A stretch of 64,000 nt of DNA from Bifidobacterium sp. 7101. GTDB lineage: Bacteria > Actinomycetota > Actinomycetes > Actinomycetales > Bifidobacteriaceae. Below, in pieces: positions 1-8,459 of the stretch. Position 1 is the first letter of the stretch; each line of letters begins with the position of its first letter. Position numbers and translations under genes: made by a program. The stretch covers positions 310,001 through 374,000 of the forward strand of contig NZ_AWUN01000001.1 of the NCBI RefSeq assembly GCF_000499285.1. The letters are read 5' to 3'. The notes under the pieces are model-generated. The model had not been told where the DNA came from. It did no database searches and worked only from the letters and a program-made list of their open reading frames with translations.

Positions 1-2
1 CC

Positions 3-1892
3 GATGAGACCTATGGATATAATGCCGAAGATGACTTCAGGCCGGGTCCACTGCAATCAACAGTGAATCCTAAGCTGACAGTCACCAAGTACCTGTCGTT
101 GGTTCAGGGGTACAGCCCCACGGGTTCCTCTAAAGATGCTGACGTTTTGAGTTCGAAGGCGGACCTGGTTCCCGCTAAGGATGTCACTTTCAATGTCTTG
201 GATGTCGAGTCTACGTCAGGTAATTTGGCTGACATTGATCCTTTGACTCCTACTACATATAGTGTCCAGAAAACGTATGCTGGTGTGACTGATGGCCAAG
301 GTGTAATCACTAAGTGGTACCCGGCCGGTGATGGAGGAGCTATGCCGGCTAAGGGTACGGCAGAAGCCACCTTCCCGGCAGGAGCCAACCATTGGTACAT
401 CCTGCAGGAAAATCGTGACAAGTCGTGGGCTTTTAACAAGGATAATCCAAACAAGATTGATTCTTCGAAGTATGCAGACGCGGCACCCTCGTTCTTCGGC
501 CTGCCCTATGCAGCCACTTCGCTCACTACCGACACTAATACTGCAAATAAGGTTCAAGGATATATCTATAATCTGCACCTGTATCCGAAGAACATGAACA
601 CCACACAGTTCTCCAAGACCGTGCAGTCCGTCAAAGATTTGCAAGGTAACCCGAAGCCTCAGCGGACAGCTGTTGCCGGTGATACGGTTTCTTACAAGCT
701 GTCGCAGAGGCTCTACAACGCTGGCAAGAAGACTCAGAATGATGGCAAGCTTGATGTTAGTGAATTACAGGGCGATAGCAAGGATCTGATTATTGTAGAT
801 CGGATGTCGAGCTCCCTAAAGTTGGTTGGTAATTTCACTGTTAAGCTCGAATCCGATGGCACTACTCCTGACCCTGTAGATCTCACTAAGGATACGGATT
901 ATACCGAGGCAACACCTGCTGAAAATCCTGATAGCCTGGTTACTGGTAAGAAGATGTTTGCAAATGATGTGCCAAGTAAAGACGTCTCTTATTATCAGTT
1001 CAACTTCTTCAAGGCTCTTGGCAAGGTACAGGGTTTCAATGCCCCATCCTTCCGGCTCAACATCTATTATGATGCCAAGGTCACCGCAAATGGTGATTCT
1101 ACCGGCACTGATGGTGTTGCCAACGATGCAGCTTCTGATTTCACCGAAAACCTTGATAGCAGCGGTACACACCAAGATCCTATTCCTGAACATACGAATT
1201 TGATCAACGGTGTCGTTGCCTTCGGTAATGTGAAGAATCAAGCATCGAAGTTTGAAGCTCTGCCTGGGTCTGAGTTCCGTCTGGTTAAGTCGCAATCCGA
1301 GTCAGACAAGTATCTTGCCTCCGATGGCAACTTCTATACCACTGCTGAGGAGCTGCCATCTGGTGTCGAGCTCTATAAGGCTACCGCTAACGACAAGGGT
1401 GTGGTAGCATTTGCTGCATTGCCTATCTTTGGCGCTGCAGCGAGTACACCAGCAAAGGCTGCTGGAGATCCTGGTAAGACGGTGCAAGCTGGTGATTGGT
1501 GGTTGCTCGAGACCAAGACTCCCAATGGCTGGCGTAGCCCTGGCTTCCCCTTCCAGAAGGTGACATTTAAGGATGCAGGTAAGACTGAGCAGGACATAGC
1601 ACAGCTGTATGGACCTCATGCCACGGTTCAGCCCGATTATTCTAAGCTGCTATTCGGCAAGTTCGGAAAGACACCCACGGATATCACGGCGGCCGGTGGC
1701 CAGGAGATAAAGTTCAATAATGTGCCAGTGGAAACTTATCTGATGCATTATGCAACTACTGATGGTGATTCACCATTAGCCCTGCCTCTGACTGGTGGTC
1801 GTGGCATCCTGCTGCTGCTGGTTGTCGGTGCCCTGATCATGGGTGGTGCCTTGTACGCCCGTAATCGGCGCAATAACGCCGCCCGGGCCTGA
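3..1892 (+). CDS. Major pilin (backbone fimbrial subunit), LPxTG-anchored, 5' end cut by window edge
   Basis: This is a sortase-polymerised pilus shaft protein. The frame is open from base 3, so the start and signal peptide lie outside the window; the GTG at 63 is only an internal codon. Numbering from that GTG, a pilin motif LYPKN places the candidate cross-linking lysine at residue 176. An E-box (LLETKTPNGW) has its glutamate at 483, as expected for an isopeptide-forming Cna_B-like domain. The C terminus has LPLTG (574-578), a hydrophobic helix and a short Arg-rich tail. Next come a strong hairpin, a minor subunit and a class C sortase, which is the usual Gram-positive pilus operon. Codon use is AT-richer than the core genes (one hand-counted line about 42 percent GC), which fits a variable or acquired surface locus. 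Assignment as the shaft rather than the tip subunit is inferred from the pilin motif. Confidence 0.85.
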   Translation, partial: DETYGYNAEDDFRPGPLQSTVNPKLTVTKYLSLVQGYSPTGSSKDADVLSSKADLVPAKDVTFNVLDVESTSGNLADIDPLTPTTYSVQKTYAGVTDGQGVITKWYPAGDGGAMPAKGTAEATFPAGANHWYILQENRDKSWAFNKDNPNKIDSSKYADAAPSFFGLPYAATSLTTDTNTANKVQGYIYNLHLYPKNMNTTQFSKTVQSVKDLQGNPKPQRTAVAGDTVSYKLSQRLYNAGKKTQNDGKLDVSELQGDSKDLIIVDRMSSSLKLVGNFTVKLESDGTTPDPVDLTKDTDYTEATPAENPDSLVTGKKMFANDVPSKDVSYYQFNFFKALGKVQGFNAPSFRLNIYYDAKVTANGDSTGTDGVANDAASDFTENLDSSGTHQDPIPEHTNLINGVVAFGNVKNQASKFEALPGSEFRLVKSQSESDKYLASDGNFYTTAEELPSGVELYKATANDKGVVAFAALPIFGAAASTPAKAAGDPGKTVQAGDWWLLETKTPNGWRSPGFPFQKVTFKDAGKTEQDIAQLYGPHATVQPDYSKLLFGKFGKTPTDITAAGGQEIKFNNVPVETYLMHYATTDGDSPLALPLTGGRGILLLLVVGALIMGGALYARNRRNNAARA

Positions 1893-1930
1893 TGATCACG
1901 GTCACATCAAGAATCATGTGAGGTGACCCG

Positions 1931-1967
1931 ATGGCGGACGGTTCCTCCGTGAATCGTCCGCCATTTT
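1931..1967 (+). terminator. Intrinsic terminator or attenuator after the major pilin
   Basis: A perfect 10-bp stem (ATGGCGGACG with CGTCCGCCAT) and a 14-nt loop are followed by TTT. It lies 39 nt after the pilin stop and before the minor subunit. A partial stop here would let the shaft protein be made in excess over the minor subunit and sortase. A weaker 6-bp stem follows at about 1972-1996. Confidence 0.6.
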
Positions 1968-2084
1968 CATACGGACCATTGAACTTCTACGGTCCGCACA
2001 TGTCGGGACGCTGGTCTGGTCTTATTCAGCCAGCGGATCTGACGCAACCACGTCGTCGAAAGGCGGCCTTGGAAGGGAAGGTTT

Positions 2085-2915
2085 ATGAAGGGAATTGCCT
2101 TGCCGAAATGCCTCACCCACCGGGTCCTGCCCTGTCTGATTGCGGCCTTGGCCTGTTTAGGTTTGACTGCTTTCGATATGACGCCGGCGGCAGAGGCAGC
2201 GACGGTCAACCCGACCCTGACGGTGCAACTCAAGAGAGGACATTCAGGTCAAGGAGGTCAGAATGACATCCTGCCGAGTGCCCCTGTGTCGGCTGGAGCA
2301 GGGTATATCTTTCGCGCCCTGAGACTGGATGCAGGTACTCTGAAGAGCCGGGTGGAGGCGCTTGACCATAATCCTGGCGCTGATAAGGCACAAGCGGCCA
2401 TCAGCAACGAGGTGGCAGCCAATCCGGATGCTTTCAAGGACAAGACGCAACCCGCTGAATACTACGGTGTGTCTGATCAAGATGGCACTATAACCAACGC
2501 ATCAGAAGCCAAATCACAAGGTGTCTGGCTTACAGGAGCCAATCTTGATTTAGACGCATCCAGCCTGACCGGAGGCAGTCCCGCAGTTTTTGATGGCGAC
2601 TACTTCCATGCTTCATACTGGTTGGTCACCCTGGTAGCCACACCTAAGAATGCAAAGGTAAAAACCGATCCTGTGGTCGTACAGTTGCCGCTCTACCGCG
2701 AGCAGGGTGAAGTTCATCCACTTTATGATGTGACTATAAGCCCCAAGCTTGTGGACATACCTCAGGTCGTCCCAGTCGTACGATCTGGAGGTCATGGCAA
2801 GCTGGCAGCTACCGGCGTCTCTATGGTAGCGCCTGGCATTCTGCTTATGATCCTGGCCATGATGGGACTCTACTTGGCGGTAGTTGCACGATCCTGGAAC
2901 AGGGATGAGCGCTAG
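2085..2915 (+). CDS. Minor pilin-like surface protein with LAATG sorting signal
   Basis: A 276-residue secreted protein. The N terminus is basic, with a hydrophobic stretch ending near AEAA (about residues 1-38), a typical signal peptide. The C terminus has LAATG at 240-244, then a hydrophobic helix and an Arg-rich tail: a variant LPxTG sorting signal with Ala replacing Pro. The middle (about 39-235) matches no domain I can name. Position between the major pilin and the sortase suggests a pilus base or accessory subunit. It is shorter than the usual large VWA-type tip pilin, and no pilin motif is obvious. The ATG at 2085 follows a purine-rich GGAAGGGAAGG. The ancillary-pilin role rests on context and the sorting signal only. 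Confidence 0.7.
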   Translation: MKGIALPKCLTHRVLPCLIAALACLGLTAFDMTPAAEAATVNPTLTVQLKRGHSGQGGQNDILPSAPVSAGAGYIFRALRLDAGTLKSRVEALDHNPGADKAQAAISNEVAANPDAFKDKTQPAEYYGVSDQDGTITNASEAKSQGVWLTGANLDLDASSLTGGSPAVFDGDYFHASYWLVTLVATPKNAKVKTDPVVVQLPLYREQGEVHPLYDVTISPKLVDIPQVVPVVRSGGHGKLAATGVSMVAPGILLMILAMMGLYLAVVARSWNRDER

Positions 2916-2980
2916 GTATTCTCATGGCAATGTCGGTGTGATGCCATCAAACGGCATCGTAGGCATCTGTGAGGATGTGT

Positions 2981-3017
2981 AAGGACCGGCGGTATCATAC
3001 AGGTGCCGCCGGTCTTT
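2981..3017 (+). terminator. Hairpin between minor pilin and sortase genes
   Basis: AAGGACCGGCGG pairs with CCGCCGGTCTTT (12 pairs including one G-U) around a 13-nt loop, and ends in TTT. It lies about 65 nt after the minor subunit stop and 55 nt before the sortase start. The short T tract suggests a leaky terminator or mRNA-stability element that lowers sortase output. Confidence 0.5.
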
Positions 3018-3072
3018 GTATGTCAAGAACAAACAATCGGACTATTTGAAGCGAGCACGAGGAAGGCTATAG

Positions 3073-4575
3073 ATGGACCAGTACACTGACTCGGCTACTA
3101 TGAGCCCATCCCAGACGACCGGAAACGGGGAAGTTTCCTATGCGTCCATGCCGGCTGAGTCAGCATCGTCAGACATGCCTGTTGAGCAAGGGGACATGCC
3201 ACCTTCCTATGCTCCTAGTTCCGAGGTGCCGCCCTCCTATCCACCTTCGGCAACACCTGAGGATCGCGGAGCTTCAGAATCGGATGATTCAGATGCAATA
3301 GCAGCTCCAGTGACAGTTCCAGGCCAAGCTACAACGTCTGCTCCGATAATTGTCGTTTCGGGAAATCATTCCCAGGACACAGTTCAACAAGGTAAAGCAG
3401 GTCAGGCAGCAGCGACCGCATCCAAACAGGCCAAGAACGGTGGCAGGGCTGGCAAGTCAGGGCGGGGGTTCGGCCTCCTGGAAACCTTGGCATTTCTGAT
3501 TGGTCTGGCAATCTTCCTCTACCCGCTGCTGGCAGCCTATGTGAACTATTCCAAGGATTCCACGGCAGTAGACAACTATGATCAGATTGTGGATGCACTC
3601 TCTCCTGCACAGCGCAGGGCCATGTGGCATGATGCCAAGAAGTACGACGATGAATTGGGCAAGCCTACGCTGAGGGACCCCTTCAAGTACAAGGAAGTCA
3701 AAGAACCACTGGGCCGCTACTACAAAATCCTCAATGTGGACGGCAAGGGCATGATGGCCTATGTGGAGATTCCCAAGATCAACGTCAAGCTGCCGGTGCG
3801 GCACGGCACCAGCGATGAGGTGCTCAAGGACGGCACAGGGCACATCGCCACAACCCACGTGCCTACAGACAACCGAACAATCCACTCCGTCATTACCGGA
3901 CACACCGGCGAAGTCGGCTACATGCTTTTCGACAACCTGACGCAGTTGCGCAAGGGGGACGTCTTCCAGATTCGAGTGCTCAAACGGCATATGAGCTACA
4001 AGGTGGATCAGATCAAGATCATCCTGCCTACTGATGTGAGTGCACTGCAGCCAGTCCAGAATTCCAACTATGTGACCCTGCTGACCTGCTACCCCTATGG
4101 TGTCAATTCCCACCGTCTGATTGTGCGTGGGCACTATATCGGTGATGACGTACCTCCCACCCAACCTGAAGGGGCGCCCATTTACATGGTCTGGGTGCTT
4201 CTGGCCCTGTTTTTGGCTTGCCTGGTGGGCTGGTACCTGCTCTCACGTCGTCGGCGCAACTGTCGCCACGAACTGGAGCAGATGGAACATCTGGAATCCC
4301 GCGCGACAGGACCGGGGGCCATGGGGGAGCCGCTGGCCACAATCATGGTCAGCCATGAGCAGGAGACCCGTTCAGAAGCCACCCGCCGCCGTCGGTTGAT
4401 CAAAACCAGACGGATCTGCAGCGCGCTCATGTGGGTGTTGGCTGTGCTCGGCCTCTTCTTCGCCTGGGGTACGGTCGGCATGATGATGAGAATCAGTCTG
4501 CTGCCCGTATTCGACCTTGGCTACCACTGGTTCGACACCCACGTGCTGTACTTCTTCGGCATTAGCAAGTTCTAA
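3073..4575 (+). CDS. Class C (pilus-polymerising) sortase
   Basis: A 500-residue membrane transpeptidase predicted to cleave LPxTG-type signals and link pilin subunits outside the membrane. Residues 1 to about 130 form a Pro/Ser/Ala-rich cytosolic region. A first membrane helix lies at about 135-157. The sortase fold follows, with a DPF lid motif (D202) that marks class C enzymes, the catalytic His in ITGHTG (H277), Cys in TLLTCYP (C339) and Arg in HRL (R348). A second membrane helix lies at about 370-390, and another hydrophobic segment near 450-475. The roughly 130-residue N-terminal extension is longer than usual for the family. Third gene of the pilus locus. Confidence 0.93.
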   Translation: MDQYTDSATMSPSQTTGNGEVSYASMPAESASSDMPVEQGDMPPSYAPSSEVPPSYPPSATPEDRGASESDDSDAIAAPVTVPGQATTSAPIIVVSGNHSQDTVQQGKAGQAAATASKQAKNGGRAGKSGRGFGLLETLAFLIGLAIFLYPLLAAYVNYSKDSTAVDNYDQIVDALSPAQRRAMWHDAKKYDDELGKPTLRDPFKYKEVKEPLGRYYKILNVDGKGMMAYVEIPKINVKLPVRHGTSDEVLKDGTGHIATTHVPTDNRTIHSVITGHTGEVGYMLFDNLTQLRKGDVFQIRVLKRHMSYKVDQIKIILPTDVSALQPVQNSNYVTLLTCYPYGVNSHRLIVRGHYIGDDVPPTQPEGAPIYMVWVLLALFLACLVGWYLLSRRRRNCRHELEQMEHLESRATGPGAMGEPLATIMVSHEQETRSEATRRRRLIKTRRICSALMWVLAVLGLFFAWGTVGMMMRISLLPVFDLGYHWFDTHVLYFFGISKF

Positions 4576-4642
4576 GCCTGTGCATGAGCGCACGTTTGAC
4601 CACATGCGCCTGTTCTGCCGTAATCGGGCTTTTGCCTGGTTC

Positions 4643-4658
4643 TAGAATGGAGCGAGCA
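4643..4658 (+). promoter_or_regulatory. Short-leader -10 element before aldo/keto reductase
   Basis: TAGAAT (4643-4648) lies 9 nt before the ATG at 4658, with GGAG directly after the hexamer. It belongs to a recurring TANNNT-GGA-start pattern in this window. No convincing -35 is seen. Confidence 0.4.
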
Positions 4659-5551
4659 TGGCCCGGCAGACTGCTGGGCTGCATCCTGGGAAGGTGTGGA
4701 CCATGAGAGCAGTTCCTGACATCTTATTGTCTGACGGCAATCGTATTCCGCAGGTGGGTCTGGGCGTGCTCAGGATCGACGACGATCAAACCGCTGGAGT
4801 AGTGCAATCCGCCCTGGAGCTGGGTTATCGCCACATCGATACGGCAGCGGGTTATCGCAACGAAGGCGGCGTGGGTCGTGGCCTCAAGGCCTTCGGTTGC
4901 CAGAGCGGTCCTGGGCGTACCAAGCTCTGGCTGACTACCAAGCTGCGTGACTCCGAACAGGGGTATGACAGCGCACTGCGGGCCTTCGACCGCCAGCTGG
5001 CACTGCTGGGCACTGACTATGTCGACATGTATATGATTCACTGGCCAACACCGTTCGATTGGCGGGCCGACCAGGTTTGGCGCGCATTCCATCGGTTGCG
5101 TGATGAGGGGCGGGTGCGGACCTTAGGAGTCTGCAACTTCCTGCCGGAACATCTGGAACGGCTGCACCGGGAGACGGGGGAGTACCCTGTCGTGGATCAG
5201 ATCGAGTTGCACCCCAGCTGGCAGCAGCGCACGGTGACCGCCTTCTGCAAGGAGCATGGCATAGCCGTCCAGGCATACTCGCCATTGGCGCGAGGCGCAG
5301 ACCTGACAGCCGGTGGCGGAAGACTGGAGAAAATCGCCCAAGCTCACGGGGTCACGCCGGCCCAGGTGGTACTGCGCTGGCACATCGAAAACGGGACCAT
5401 CATCATCCCCAAGTCTGTCCACCGCGAAAGGCAGGCAGAGAACCTGGACCTGTTCGGCTTCAGCCTGACCCCTGAGGAGCATGCCGCCATCGATGCCATG
5501 GATTCCCCGGTGCGCGCAGGACACGACCCGATGACCTATGCCTACGCCTGA
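4658..5551 (+). CDS. Aldo/keto reductase (2,5-diketo-D-gluconate reductase-like)
   Basis: An NADPH-dependent carbonyl reductase of the AKR family, cytosolic. The N terminus shows the family pattern with IPQVGLG and GYRHIDTAAGYRNE. The catalytic set is recognisable: Asp and Tyr in IDTAAGYRNE, Lys in TTKL, and His in MIHWP. YSPLARG and the C-terminal IPKSVHRER (cofactor phosphate contact) complete the barrel. Length (297, or 282 from the second start) is typical. Two in-frame starts exist: ATG 4658, next to a -10-like TAGAAT, and ATG 4703, preceded by GGGAAGG, which gives the more usual N terminus. It sits alone between the sortase and the nuclease genes, and the substrate cannot be told. Confidence 0.9.
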   Translation: MARQTAGLHPGKVWTMRAVPDILLSDGNRIPQVGLGVLRIDDDQTAGVVQSALELGYRHIDTAAGYRNEGGVGRGLKAFGCQSGPGRTKLWLTTKLRDSEQGYDSALRAFDRQLALLGTDYVDMYMIHWPTPFDWRADQVWRAFHRLRDEGRVRTLGVCNFLPEHLERLHRETGEYPVVDQIELHPSWQQRTVTAFCKEHGIAVQAYSPLARGADLTAGGGRLEKIAQAHGVTPAQVVLRWHIENGTIIIPKSVHRERQAENLDLFGFSLTPEEHAAIDAMDSPVRAGHDPMTYAYA

Positions 5552-5605
5552 CCGCTATGATGGATGATTCATGCAAGCAGTCGACATAGGAGGTATCGGC
5601 GGTAG

Positions 5606-6400
5606 ATGACCGGTCCGAGACGCAGAAGATATCGGTATCGAGGCCGCAGTCGGTACGGTTCGGTTTGGAGGAATCCCGCCCCGGCCCGCTTCCGTCGCGA
5701 ATCACTCACGGAACGGGTGCTGATTCTTCTGGTAGTGGCTGTGGTTCTGGGCATCACCATCGGTCTGATATTGCCAAGGGTCAATGGTGGAGTCGGACGG
5801 CTGACCGGACGATATACGGCAACTGGCGACGCGGCTCAGACCCTGCAGAGTCTGACAGTGGATGATCATGCACGACCCGGCCGCCAGTACGGGCGTGAGG
5901 CCTTCGGCTTCAAGGAGACCGATGAGGACGGCAACGGCTGCAATGTGCGCGAGGATGTGCTGACCCGCGATCTGACTGACCTGCGTACCACTACTCCCGG
6001 CGGGTGCAAGGTGGCCAGCGGTCGTCTGCAGGATCCTTATACCGGGCGGACCATCGAATTCGTCAGAGGCCCGAAGACCAGTTCGGCCGTGCAGATTGAC
6101 CATGTGGTCGCCCTGGAGAACGCCTGGCGGTCAGGAGCCAGCAAGTGGGATACAGCCCGCCGCTACCGCTTTGGCAACGACCCATTCAATCTTCTCGCCG
6201 TGGACGGCCCCGCCAACCAGGCCAAGGGGAGTGCCTCGGCCGACTACTGGCTGCCCGAGAACAAGGACTATCAGTGCTCCTATGTGGCTCGTCAGATAGC
6301 GGTCAAGGACAAGTACTCCCTGAGCGTCACCAGCTCGGAAAAGCAGGCCATGCTGGCCGTTCTGCATACCTGCCCGGGCCAGCCCCTTCCGCAGGATTAA
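5606..6400 (+). CDS. Membrane-anchored HNH-type nuclease (DUF1524-like)
   Basis: A 264-residue protein. The first 35 residues are very rich in Arg and Tyr, followed by a single hydrophobic helix (about 36-58), so the catalytic part is probably outside the membrane. The C-terminal half carries the DUF1524/HNH signature: QIDHVVALENAW (general-base His after Asp), then NDPFNLLAVDG and NQAKG, ending in DYWLP. Cysteines in GCNVRED, GGCKV and two C-terminal sites might form disulfides, as in related secreted actinobacterial nucleases. AGGAGG lies about 13 nt upstream of the ATG, which is a long spacing. Likely roles are scavenging extracellular DNA or handling incoming DNA; the sequence does not decide. 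Confidence 0.82.
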   Translation: MTGPRRRRYRYRGRSRYGSVWRNPAPARFRRESLTERVLILLVVAVVLGITIGLILPRVNGGVGRLTGRYTATGDAAQTLQSLTVDDHARPGRQYGREAFGFKETDEDGNGCNVREDVLTRDLTDLRTTTPGGCKVASGRLQDPYTGRTIEFVRGPKTSSAVQIDHVVALENAWRSGASKWDTARRYRFGNDPFNLLAVDGPANQAKGSASADYWLPENKDYQCSYVARQIAVKDKYSLSVTSSEKQAMLAVLHTCPGQPLPQD

Positions 6401-6535
6401 TGATCCTGAGCCTATGGGAAATCGATGCTTCCACCGAAAGAACTAGCTGACAACTGACATCTTTCAATTGATGTCTGGTATTTACCAGTCTGCCTATCCT
6501 GCACCTTGCGATGAATCCGGTCGAATCCAGCAGGT

Positions 6536-6556
6536 GCCGGAGAAAGACTTTCCGGC
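6536..6556 (-). terminator. Small hairpin just after the MFS exporter stop
   Basis: GCCGG and CCGGC arms with extra A-T pairs flank a short loop 3 nt beyond the leftward exporter stop. There is no T tract, so it is a weak terminator candidate. The rest of the convergent gap (6401-6535) holds only short weak repeats such as CTGGTATTTACCAG. Confidence 0.3.
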
Positions 6557-6558
6557 AA

Positions 6559-8130
6559 TCAGTCCTGGGTTTTGGAGTCGGCTGTGGAGGCAGTGACGGC
6601 GGGAGCATCGGTGTGGATGATGTGCATGTGGCGCAGAAGCATGCGGGTCATCTGACGGCCGGAGCCAGCGCCGTTTCCGCGAACGCCGAAGTAGACCAGC
6701 AGGACCATGCCCAGGCAGATCAGTGCCGAGATGCGCAGGGCCCACTGCACGCCGAAGATGTTGGCTGCGATCTGGGTGGAGTGGCCGCCGCCCATGGCGT
6801 TGTGACGGAGGGTGGTGATGGTTTCCATGAGGATGACCAGGATGGGTGCGCCGACAGCGCCTGCAATCTGCCGGGCCGTGTTGGTGACGGCCGAACCGGC
6901 AGAAACATCCTTGGGAGCCAGGTTGTTCAGGGACCAGGTGGTCAAGGGCATCAGGGTGAAGCCCATGCCGATCTGGCGGATGAACTGGCAGATGGAGACC
7001 AGGCCGATCCATGTGTTGGCACCGATCATACTCATGGCGATGGTGCCCAGCAGCAGGACCGAGCAGCCGGTCATGGCTACAGGACGGGCCCCCCAGCGGT
7101 CCAGCAGGCGGCCGCCGAAGAACTGGGCGATGGCGGTGCCGATGGCTCCAGGCAGCATGACCAGACCGCTCATGGTGGCTGAGAAGCCGCGATCCGTCTG
7201 GATATACATGGGCAGGATAACGGTGACCGAGCTGAAGGCGAAGAAGGACATGGAGGCGATGATGGTGCCCACGGTGAAGTTCTTGATCCGCAGCACATGC
7301 AGGTCCAGCAGGGGCTTGTCATGGTGAAGCTGGCGAAGAACGAACCAGATGATTCCGATCAGACCGACCAGCATGAAGGGCCAGGTCATGAAGGAGGTGA
7401 TGGGGAAGTTCTCGATGTTGGTGAAGCCGAACATGAGGCCACCGAATCCGAAGATGGACAGGGCCACCGAGAAGAAGTCCGCCTTGACACTGGTGTCGCG
7501 CTGGCCGAAGTTGCGCAGGCCGAAGATGGACAGGAGCAATGCCACCGCCCCGCAGATGCTCAGGGTCAGGAAGATGGAGCGCCAGCCGTTGGCGTCGGTC
7601 TGCCAGCCGCCCAGGGTGGGGCCGATGGCCGGGGCCACACTCATGGCCAGGCCTACGGTGCCCATGGCCATGCCGCGCTTGGCCAGTGGGTAGATGGAGA
7701 AGACGGTGATCTGCAGGACGGGCCACATGGTTCCCGTGCCTATGGCCTCAAGGATGCGGCCCAGCAGGACCAGGGCGAAGGTCTGCGACTGCCAGCTCAA
7801 TAGAGACCCCAGGGTGAAGACGGCCATGGAGGTGATGACGATCTGCCTGGTGGAGAAGCGCTTGGTCAGAAAGCCGGTCAACGGCACCATGACGCCCATG
7901 ACCAGCTGAAATACCGAGGTCAGCCACTGGCCGGTGGTCAGGGTGATGTGGAACTCGTCCACAATGGTGGGCAGGGCCGAAGCCAGCTGTAGCTGGGTGA
8001 AGTTGCCCAGGAAGGTGATGACGGTCAGGATGGCCAGCGACAGGAAGGCTTCATGGGTGAGCTTTCCGTTGACGAAGGCTCCATCCTTGCTGAGGGTCCG
8101 CCCTTGCTTGGCGAGCTCCTGCTTCCTCAT
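6559..8130 (-). CDS. DHA2-family MFS drug exporter (EmrB/QacA type)
   Basis: A 523-residue integral membrane protein with about 14 hydrophobic helices, as expected for proton-driven DHA2 multidrug exporters. The N-terminal half includes QWLTSVFQLVMGVMVPLTGF, the usual helix 2-3 region, and FSTRQIVI, the loop that follows it. A motif-C-like segment (GLAMSVAPAIGPTLGG) marks the antiporter group. The start ATG at 8130 is preceded on its strand by GGAAG at suitable spacing. It is transcribed alone, diverging from pstS. There is no neighbouring TetR or MarR regulator, which is common for such pumps, so the substrate and control are unknown. Confidence 0.9.
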   Translation of the reverse strand: MRKQELAKQGRTLSKDGAFVNGKLTHEAFLSLAILTVITFLGNFTQLQLASALPTIVDEFHITLTTGQWLTSVFQLVMGVMVPLTGFLTKRFSTRQIVITSMAVFTLGSLLSWQSQTFALVLLGRILEAIGTGTMWPVLQITVFSIYPLAKRGMAMGTVGLAMSVAPAIGPTLGGWQTDANGWRSIFLTLSICGAVALLLSIFGLRNFGQRDTSVKADFFSVALSIFGFGGLMFGFTNIENFPITSFMTWPFMLVGLIGIIWFVLRQLHHDKPLLDLHVLRIKNFTVGTIIASMSFFAFSSVTVILPMYIQTDRGFSATMSGLVMLPGAIGTAIAQFFGGRLLDRWGARPVAMTGCSVLLLGTIAMSMIGANTWIGLVSICQFIRQIGMGFTLMPLTTWSLNNLAPKDVSAGSAVTNTARQIAGAVGAPILVILMETITTLRHNAMGGGHSTQIAANIFGVQWALRISALICLGMVLLVYFGVRGNGAGSGRQMTRMLLRHMHIIHTDAPAVTASTADSKTQD

Positions 8131-8459
8131 GCACCACCACTTCCTTTGGGTTCAGTTTTCGCTGCGCATACCACTCCCTGCGGTGCCGTCCTAGAAAGAA
8201 AATCAGGGCATACCGATACCGGTGACACTAAGAAAAGAACAAGAGAGCTAAGCGTCTGACAATGACCTTATAATATACCCGGCTGTGGATTGTGATTGGG
8301 TTTTTCCACATGGCTGACGTGGATGCGGCGAGCTTGTCCGGCGGTCAGCGTTTCCAGTATGCTGTGTGAGGCGGGCTTCGCTAATGTGAATACGGGAAGG
8401 TCCAACACGGGCTGATAAGGACGGACGTTTGAAATGAAACGGCGGTCAAGGTAGGTAGC
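8131..8459. other. Divergent intergenic region between MFS exporter and pstS
   Basis: 329 bases without a supportable gene. A TATAAT hexamer on the plus strand at 8269-8274 is the best -10 candidate, but no matching -35 is evident. The segment is AT-richer than its surroundings. It presumably holds both promoters and any phosphate-response operator, though I could not recognise a repeated box or a structured RNA. Confidence 0.5.

Noticed and set aside
6401-6558. A strong terminator between the nuclease and MFS genes
   Set aside because: Only short imperfect repeats without T tracts were seen; just one weak hairpin is listed.
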